NCBI GenBank assembly: GCA_030147905.1
Contig: JASBUM010000032.1
Span: forward strand, 1 to 10,507
Length of the DNA stretch: 10,507 nt
Source: Acidimangrovimonas sp.
GTDB lineage: Bacteria; Pseudomonadota; Alphaproteobacteria; Rhodobacterales; Rhodobacteraceae
Reading direction: 5' to 3'
The notes below the pieces were generated by a model, which saw nothing but the letters and a program-made list of their open reading frames with translations, did not search any database and was not told where the DNA came from. This document shows positions 7,051-10,507 of this stretch, piece by piece. Every line of letters starts with the position of its first letter. Position 1 is the stretch's first letter. The position numbers and the translations under genes were made by a program.

Positions 7051-7314
7051 TGGCCGCCCGTCCCGACCGCCCGACCCGTCCCGACCGCCCGGCCGCGATC
7101 CGGCGGGGCCGATCGCCGGTGCCGTAGACACGCGGCACTGGCGCCGGCGCTGCCCCCCCACGCTGCCGGCCGCGAACCTGCGGGAAGGGCCGGCGCCGCC
7201 ATCCGGCATCCGGCCCCCCGCGTCCGACCCGGGGCACGCGCATCCCGATCGCGCGTCCGCTCGTCCGCCCGACCAACCGTCGGCGCACCCCCGGGCCGTC
7301 TCATGCGCCGTGCC
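7051..7314. other. Noncoding gap between convergent genes
   Basis: 264 bases of very GC-rich sequence between the end of the TetR gene and the end of the cupredoxin gene, which run towards each other. It holds an 18-bp tandem duplication (7057-7092) and a possible 6-bp hairpin CCGGCG/CGCCGG (7100-7119) without a T-run. Open frames here have no ribosome sites or recognisable products. I see no convincing bidirectional terminator. Confidence 0.5.
7057..7092. repeat. Two tandem copies of an 18-bp unit
   Basis: CCCGTCCCGACCGCCCGA is followed at once by a copy differing only at the last base (17 of 18 identical). It begins six bases after the TetR stop codon. It may be a slippage duplication; no function is apparent. 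Confidence 0.65.
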
Positions 7315-7824
7315 TCAGATCACCACGACATATCCGGCCATGAAGCCGTTCCGGTCGGGGCCATTCTTGCTGGCGCGCATCGCCCAGCCCTTGCCCGAGC
7401 CGGTGTCGCAGGGAAAGGCGCAGTGCCAGCGGAACTGGCCCGCCTTTTCCGGCGTGAAGGTATAGCGGGTCTCCGTGGGCTTGACCTCGCTGCTGCCGGC
7501 CACATGCTTGCCCGGCCGCACGATGACGTTCACGCCCAGCTTCGGATCGCTGAAACTGTGCGGCATGTCATCGTGGTTGATGAAGACCAGGGTCACCTTC
7601 TCACCCTTCTTGAGAAGGATGTTGGCGGGCAGAAATGTGTCGTGATGCTTGCCGTCCGCTCCCACCAGCCCCATGTCGTCGGGCACCACGTATATGGTGC
7701 GCACGGTTGCCTGCGCGGTGCTGTTCTGGGCCGCGGCGGGCCCCGACAGCGCCAGGGTCGCGCCAGCGGCCAACAGCGCCGCCGCGGCCCCGCCCGCGAT
7801 ACGTCTCGTCATTGTCTGCGTCAT
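7315..7824 (-). CDS. Secreted cupredoxin-like copper protein
   Basis: Small periplasmic protein of 169 residues, probably an electron carrier or copper-binding protein. A Sec signal with twin arginines (Arg7-Arg8, not a full Tat motif) and a hydrophobic stretch at 13-28 ends at AAA/Q near residue 32. The mature part is a cupredoxin fold: FLPANILLKKGEKVTLVFIN at 64-83, then His89 in MPHSF. Near the C-terminus, HCAFPC (134-139) is followed by Met149 in GWAM. CxxxC plus Met recalls CuA sites, but the histidine normally found between Cys and Met is absent. His89, Cys135/Cys139 and Met149 are the candidate ligands, perhaps with His134. The start at 7824 has AGGAG eight bases upstream. An FNR-type box precedes the gene. 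It has no evident link to pyrimidine breakdown. The partner protein is unknown. Confidence 0.8.
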   Translation of the reverse strand: MTQTMTRRIAGGAAAALLAAGATLALSGPAAAQNSTAQATVRTIYVVPDDMGLVGADGKHHDTFLPANILLKKGEKVTLVFINHDDMPHSFSDPKLGVNVIVRPGKHVAGSSEVKPTETRYTFTPEKAGQFRWHCAFPCDTGSGKGWAMRASKNGPDRNGFMAGYVVVI

Positions 7825-7837
7825 GGCTATCGCTCCT

Positions 7838-7861
7838 GCCGGCGCTGAAGGACGCGCCGGC
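7838..7861 (-). other. Leader hairpin abutting the Shine-Dalgarno
   Basis: On the minus strand GCCGGCGC / GCGCCGGC form an 8-bp stem with an 8-base loop (plus-strand arms 7838-7845 and 7854-7861). The 3' arm touches the AGGAG of the cupredoxin gene (7833-7837) without covering it. It could affect ribosome access or protect the message. Confidence 0.45.
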
Positions 7862-7879
7862 GCTTCGTTCAGGTCACTT

Positions 7880-7897
7880 GAAGAGGCCACCCTCTTC
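7880..7897 (-). other. Stem-loop at the predicted 5' end of the cupredoxin mRNA
   Basis: A perfect 7-bp stem (GAAGAGG / CCTCTTC) with a 4-base loop. If transcription starts at 7897 as the promoter spacing predicts, the hairpin occupies bases +1 to +18. 5'-terminal stem-loops are known to shield bacterial messages from 5'-end-dependent decay. Confidence 0.5.
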
Positions 7898-7903
7898 GCC
7901 ACC

Positions 7904-7909
7904 GTGATA
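7904..7909 (-). promoter_or_regulatory. Candidate -10 box of the cupredoxin gene
   Basis: TATCAC on the minus strand, four of six matches to TATAAT. It sets a start near 7897 and puts the centre of the FNR-type box at -41.5, the canonical class II activation position. The 73-base leader then runs to the ATG at 7824. Confidence 0.5.
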
Positions 7910-7931
7910 TTTGGGCATGCGCGATACCACT

Positions 7932-7945
7932 TTGACCTGCATCAA
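7932..7945. promoter_or_regulatory. FNR/FnrL-type box
   Basis: TTGACCTGCATCAA matches TTGAT-N4-ATCAA at nine of ten defined bases, and TTGAC is accepted in alphaproteobacterial FnrL sites. It lies 108-121 bases upstream of the cupredoxin ATG and points to activation under low oxygen, or by a related Crp/Fnr regulator (DNR/NnrR) responding to nitric oxide. Confidence 0.75.
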
Positions 7946-7961
7946 GCACCACCTGCGCGAA

Positions 7962-8012
7962 TCCGCGCACCTTGTGCAAGTGCGCACATAGTCCGCGCAC
8001 CAGCGCACAAGG
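7962..8012. repeat. Cluster of GCGCAC motifs with direct and inverted repeats
   Basis: GCGCAC occurs four times (7965, 7982, 7995, 8003). TCCGCGCACC recurs exactly 30 bases apart (7962 and 7992). CCTTGTGC (7970-7977) and GCACAAGG (8005-8012) form an 8-bp inverted repeat around a perfect GTGCGCAC palindrome (7980-7987). It lies upstream of the FNR-type box and codes for nothing evident. A protein-binding array is possible. Confidence 0.5.
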
Positions 8013-8120
8013 GCGGGCGCCACGGGACGGCCCTCGGCGGCCGCGCGCGCCTGCATGGATGAACGGCCCGGGCGCGCGCGTCCCGCCGGTGCCCAGCCAC
8101 CGTTTTCGCCGCGCGGCCTG

Positions 8121-8155
8121 CAAAAGCGCAGGGCGGGACCGATCCGGCCCCGCCC
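8121..8155 (-). terminator. Possible weak terminator of the aminotransferase gene
   Basis: On the minus strand, 29 bases after the stop codon, GGGCGGG pairs with CCCGCCC. Inner C-G pairs and one G-U pair extend this to a ten-pair stem with a 5-base loop. Four T residues follow after five bases (8125-8122). The stem is strong but the T-run is short and offset. Confidence 0.42.
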
Positions 8156-8183
8156 CTTGTCCGGACAGCAAGTCGCGGCGCGG

Positions 8184-9512
8184 TTATTCGAGCGTCTCGA
8201 GAATCTCGCCCAGCGTGCCGACCAGTTGATCGATCTGTTCGCGGCTGATGATCAGCGGCGGGCTCATGGCAATGATATCCCCGGTGGTGCGGATCAAGAC
8301 GCCCTTCTCATAGGCCTTGAGGAAGGCGGTAAAGGCGCGCTTCGTCGGCGCGCCATCCATGGGCTCCAGCTCGACCGCGCCGACAAGCCCCATGTTGCGG
8401 ATGTCGATCACATGCCGCGCACCCTTGAGCGAATGCAGGGCCTCCTCGAAATAGGGTGCGAGTTCGGCAGCGCGTTCGAACAATCCCTCCTCGCGATAGG
8501 TGTCGAGCGTCGCGATACCGGCGGCGCAGGCGATCGGGTTGCCCGAATAGGTATAGCCGTGGAACAATTCGATCACGTGGTCGGGCCCCTGCATGAAGGC
8601 CTCATGCACGGCTTTGGTGGTCATCACCGCACCCATCGGGATGACCCCGTTGGTCAGGCCCTTGGCCGTGGTGATGATATCGGGCTGCACGCCGAAATGC
8701 TCGGCCGCGAAGCTGCTGCCCAGACGGCCGAAACCGGTGATCACCTCATCGAAGATGAGCAGGATGCCATGTTTGGCGGTGATCGCGCGCAGCCGCTCCA
8801 GATAGCCCTTGGGCGGCAGGATGACGCCGGCGGAGCCGGCCATCGGCTCGACGATCACCGCGGCGATGGTCTCGGCGCCGTGCAGCGCCACGATCCGCTC
8901 CAGCTCATCGGCGAGTTCGGCGCCGTGTTCGGGCTGACCGCGGGTAAAGGCGTTTCTGGCGGGCAGATGGGTGTGGGGCAGATGGTCGACCCCCGTCAGC
9001 AGGGTGCCGAACATCTTGCGGTTGTTGACGATACCGCCCACCGAGATGCCGCCGAAATTGACCCCGTGATAGCCCCGCTCGCGCCCGATCAGGCGGGTCC
9101 GGCTGCCCTCGCCGCGGGCGCGGTGATAGGCCAGCGCCAGCTTGAGCGCGGTCTCCACCGATTCCGAGCCGGAATTGGTGTAGAAGACATGCTCCATTCC
9201 TTCGGGCGCGATATCGATCAGGCGGTTGGCCATCTCGAAGGCGATGGGATGGCCCATCTGGAAGGCCGGGGCGTAATCCAGTTCGCCGACCTGCTGGCGG
9301 ACCGCCTCGGTGATCTTCGGCCGGCAATGGCCGGCGTTGCAACACCACAGCCCCGCGGTGCCGTCCAGCACCTGCCGCCCGTCGGCGGTGGTGTAATGCA
9401 TGTCCTTGGCGCCCACCAACAACCGCGGCGCCTTCTTGAACTGCCGGTTCGCGGTGAACGGCATCCAGAATGCGGCAAGGTCGTTGGGGGCCGATTTGCG
9501 GTCCAGAGCCAT
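8184..9512 (-). CDS. aptA: Omega-amino acid (beta-alanine):pyruvate aminotransferase
   Basis: PLP-dependent class III aminotransferase, 442 residues, moving the amino group of beta-alanine to pyruvate to give malonate semialdehyde and alanine. The sequence closely follows the Pseudomonas beta-alanine:pyruvate transaminase as I recall it: WMPFTANR at 16-23, GLWCCNAGH at 54-62, TNSGSE at 112-117, GYHGVN at 147-152, DHLPHT at 176-181, DEVITGFGR with PLP-pyridine Asp255, and the Schiff-base lysine Lys284 in TTAKGLTNG. The ATG at 9512 has GGGGAG seven bases upstream, which decides against longer starts at 9527 or 9560. It is divergent from a RutR-like regulator with an operator between. It completes the pathway begun by HydA and PydC. 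Other amines, such as taurine or aromatic amines, could also be substrates of this class. Confidence 0.92.
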   Translation of the reverse strand: MALDRKSAPNDLAAFWMPFTANRQFKKAPRLLVGAKDMHYTTADGRQVLDGTAGLWCCNAGHCRPKITEAVRQQVGELDYAPAFQMGHPIAFEMANRLIDIAPEGMEHVFYTNSGSESVETALKLALAYHRARGEGSRTRLIGRERGYHGVNFGGISVGGIVNNRKMFGTLLTGVDHLPHTHLPARNAFTRGQPEHGAELADELERIVALHGAETIAAVIVEPMAGSAGVILPPKGYLERLRAITAKHGILLIFDEVITGFGRLGSSFAAEHFGVQPDIITTAKGLTNGVIPMGAVMTTKAVHEAFMQGPDHVIELFHGYTYSGNPIACAAGIATLDTYREEGLFERAAELAPYFEEALHSLKGARHVIDIRNMGLVGAVELEPMDGAPTKRAFTAFLKAYEKGVLIRTTGDIIAMSPPLIISREQIDQLVGTLGEILETLE

Positions 9513-9563
9513 CGGTTCACTCCCCATCGGGTCGCGCCGGCATGACGCGACGGCAATCAATGT

Positions 9564-9579
9564 TTGACCGGGCGGTCAG
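9564..9579. promoter_or_regulatory. RutR-type operator 3
   Basis: TTGACCGGGCGGTCAG has the same TGACC-N4-GGTCA core as the two sites near pydC, with inner bases that extend the palindrome to TGACCG-GG-CGGTCA. It matches E. coli RutR consensus at 11 of 14 defined positions by my count. It lies between the divergent aptA and rutR-like genes. Confidence 0.7.
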
Positions 9580-9583
9580 CGGC

Positions 9584-9611
9584 ACGCTACCAGAGCATCT
9601 AGGCCAGTCAA
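9584..9611 (-). promoter_or_regulatory. Candidate aptA promoter
   Basis: TTGACT (9611-9606), 16 bases, TAGCGT (9589-9584) on the minus strand predict a start near 9577, inside operator 3, so a bound repressor would block it. The -10 box is poor (three of six), so confidence is low. Confidence 0.3.
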
Positions 9612-9677
9612 GACGGACCGACAGGCGGCACGCGATTGCCCGGCCCGGCGGTCGCGCGGCGGGAAAGGAGCATCGGC

Positions 9678-10301
9678 ATGACCCGCCCCCGGGCGCGCAC
9701 CAGGATCCAGGCGAGAAACTCGCGCGTCATCCTCGACGCGGCGCTCGAGGTATTCTCCCAACACGGGTTCCGCGGCGCGACGCTCGACCAGATCGCCGAA
9801 CTGGCCGGATTGTCGAAACCCAATCTTCTATACTACTTCCCGTCGAAGGAGGCGATCCACCTCGCGCTTCTGTCCGAGCTTCTGGAAACCTGGCTGGCAC
9901 CGCTGCGCGCGCTGGATCCGGAGGGAGAACCGGTTGCCGAGATCCTGTCATACGTGCGACGCAAGCTCGCCATGAGCCGCCAGTTCCCGCGCGAAAGCCG
10001 GCTCTTCGCCAACGAGATTCTGCAGGGCGCACCACGTTTCCTCGACCATATCGAGGGGGAGCTGAAGACGCTCGTCGACGAGAAGGCCGCGCTGATAGAG
10101 GCCTGGGCCCGCGACGGGCGACTGGCACGGATCGACCCCTATCACCTGCTGTTCTCGATCTGGGCGACGACACAGCATTACGCCGATTTCGACATCCAGG
10201 TGCGCCACGTCCTGGGTCCCGCGCAGACGGATCCCTTTCAGGGCGCCGAGCGCTTCTTGCTGCACCTCTACGGCAGTGCCCTCCATCCCGAAGGCCGTTA
10301 A
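9678..10301 (+). CDS. rutR: TetR-family regulator closely similar to RutR
   Basis: DNA-binding regulator of 207 residues. The helix-turn-helix at about 35-54 (LDQIAELAGLSKPNLLYYF, followed by PSKEA) is nearly that of E. coli RutR as I recall it. The C-terminal domain shares LVDEKAALI (132-140), IDPYHLLFSIW (152-162) and WATTQHYADF (162-171) with RutR. E. coli RutR binds uracil or thymine and then releases TTGACCANNTGGTCAA sites, and the same behaviour is likely here. The ATG at 9678 follows AAAGGAG by seven bases, an excellent site. Upstream in-frame ATG codons (9636) lack one. The gene diverges from aptA with a matching operator between. It is more RutR-like than the paralogue at 6418, so it may be the master pyrimidine regulator, but which protein controls which operator cannot be decided from sequence. 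Confidence 0.88.
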   Translation: MTRPRARTRIQARNSRVILDAALEVFSQHGFRGATLDQIAELAGLSKPNLLYYFPSKEAIHLALLSELLETWLAPLRALDPEGEPVAEILSYVRRKLAMSRQFPRESRLFANEILQGAPRFLDHIEGELKTLVDEKAALIEAWARDGRLARIDPYHLLFSIWATTQHYADFDIQVRHVLGPAQTDPFQGAERFLLHLYGSALHPEGR

Positions 10302-10367
10302 CCCGCTGGCAAGATCTGCGCCCTAGTCTGGAGGCCGGGGCATTGACCGACGAGGCCAGGGAACGAA

Positions 10368-10507
10368 ATGACACAGGTAACGGGACTTGGGCTGGCCGCG
10401 CCAAGCGCGCCGCAATGGTTGAATCAGCCGGTCTTGCAACCGCCAGCGCAGAACAGCGTCACCGCGGTCAAGCCGGCCGGGGAGAGCAGAAGCGACGGCA
10501 CCGCGCT
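10368..10507 (+). CDS. Unrecognised ORF, 5' part only
   Basis: A reading frame from the ATG at 10368 stays open to the window end (46 complete codons). AGGGA lies five bases before the ATG, and the gene follows the RutR-like regulator by 66 bases in the same direction. The visible protein begins MTQVTGLGLAAPSAPQ and is rich in Ala, Pro, Gln, Ser and Gly. It has no signal peptide, membrane segment or known motif. It looks like a flexible N-terminal region, and I do not recognise the family. Confidence 0.5.
   Translation, partial: MTQVTGLGLAAPSAPQWLNQPVLQPPAQNSVTAVKPAGESRSDGTA

Noticed and set aside
7100..7119. Hairpin CCGGCG/CGCCGG as a terminator between the convergent genes
   Set aside because: Only six base pairs, an 8-base loop and no T-run on either strand; expected by chance in such GC-rich DNA.
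8055..9545. Plus-strand open frame of 496 codons
   Set aside because: Antisense to the aminotransferase, whose PLP motifs are intact; product is a shadow.
10343..10358. TTGACCGACGAGGCCA as a fourth RutR operator before the last ORF
   Set aside because: Only the left half matches. The spacing to GGCCA is wrong and the right half lacks GGTCA.

Overview
The window is GC-rich, densely coded DNA. It most likely comes from an alphaproteobacterium of the Rhodobacterales (Rhodobacteraceae/Paracoccaceae type). The reasons are the gene content, the RutR-type regulators, an FnrL-type box, and a palindromic intergenic element ending in CCCCGAGGATATTT that I recall as common in that group. The taxon call is an inference without any database search.

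Layout: (1) 1-6274, minus strand: a compact operon read right to left. The order is N-carbamoyl-beta-alanine amidohydrolase (pydC type), dihydropyrimidinase/hydantoinase (hydA/pydB), ABC ATPase, two ABC permeases, and an NMT1/THI5-like solute-binding protein that is still open at the left edge. (2) 6275-6417: divergent control region with two inverted repeats of the form TGACC-N4-GGTCA, 33 bp apart. (3) 6418-7050, plus strand: a RutR-family TetR repressor. (4) 7051-7314: noncoding gap between convergent genes, with a short tandem repeat. (5) 7315-7824, minus strand: a secreted cupredoxin-like protein. (6) 7825-8183: noncoding control region with an FNR-type box placed as in a class II promoter, two leader hairpins, a cluster of GCGCAC motifs and a weak terminator. 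(7) 8184-9512, minus strand: omega-amino acid (beta-alanine):pyruvate aminotransferase. (8) 9513-9677: divergent control region with a third copy of the operator type. (9) 9678-10301, plus strand: a second RutR-like TetR regulator, closer to E. coli RutR. (10) 10368-10507, plus strand: start of an unrecognised gene cut by the window edge.

How the genes fit together: the enzymes cover the lower half of reductive pyrimidine breakdown. Dihydrouracil goes to N-carbamoyl-beta-alanine (dihydropyrimidinase), then to beta-alanine, CO2 and NH3 (PydC), then to malonate semialdehyde (aminotransferase). The ABC importer probably brings in the pyrimidine or a related cyclic ureide. The first enzyme, dihydropyrimidine dehydrogenase (PreTA/PydA), is not in the window and may lie beyond the left edge. 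The two regulator paralogues and three similar operators suggest one pyrimidine regulon split over two divergent promoters. The cupredoxin looks like a passenger under oxygen control.

I saw no RNA genes, insertion sequences or CRISPR arrays. There is no clear evidence here for a wholly new system. The most interesting points are the operator set shared by paired RutR paralogues, and the leader of the cupredoxin gene.
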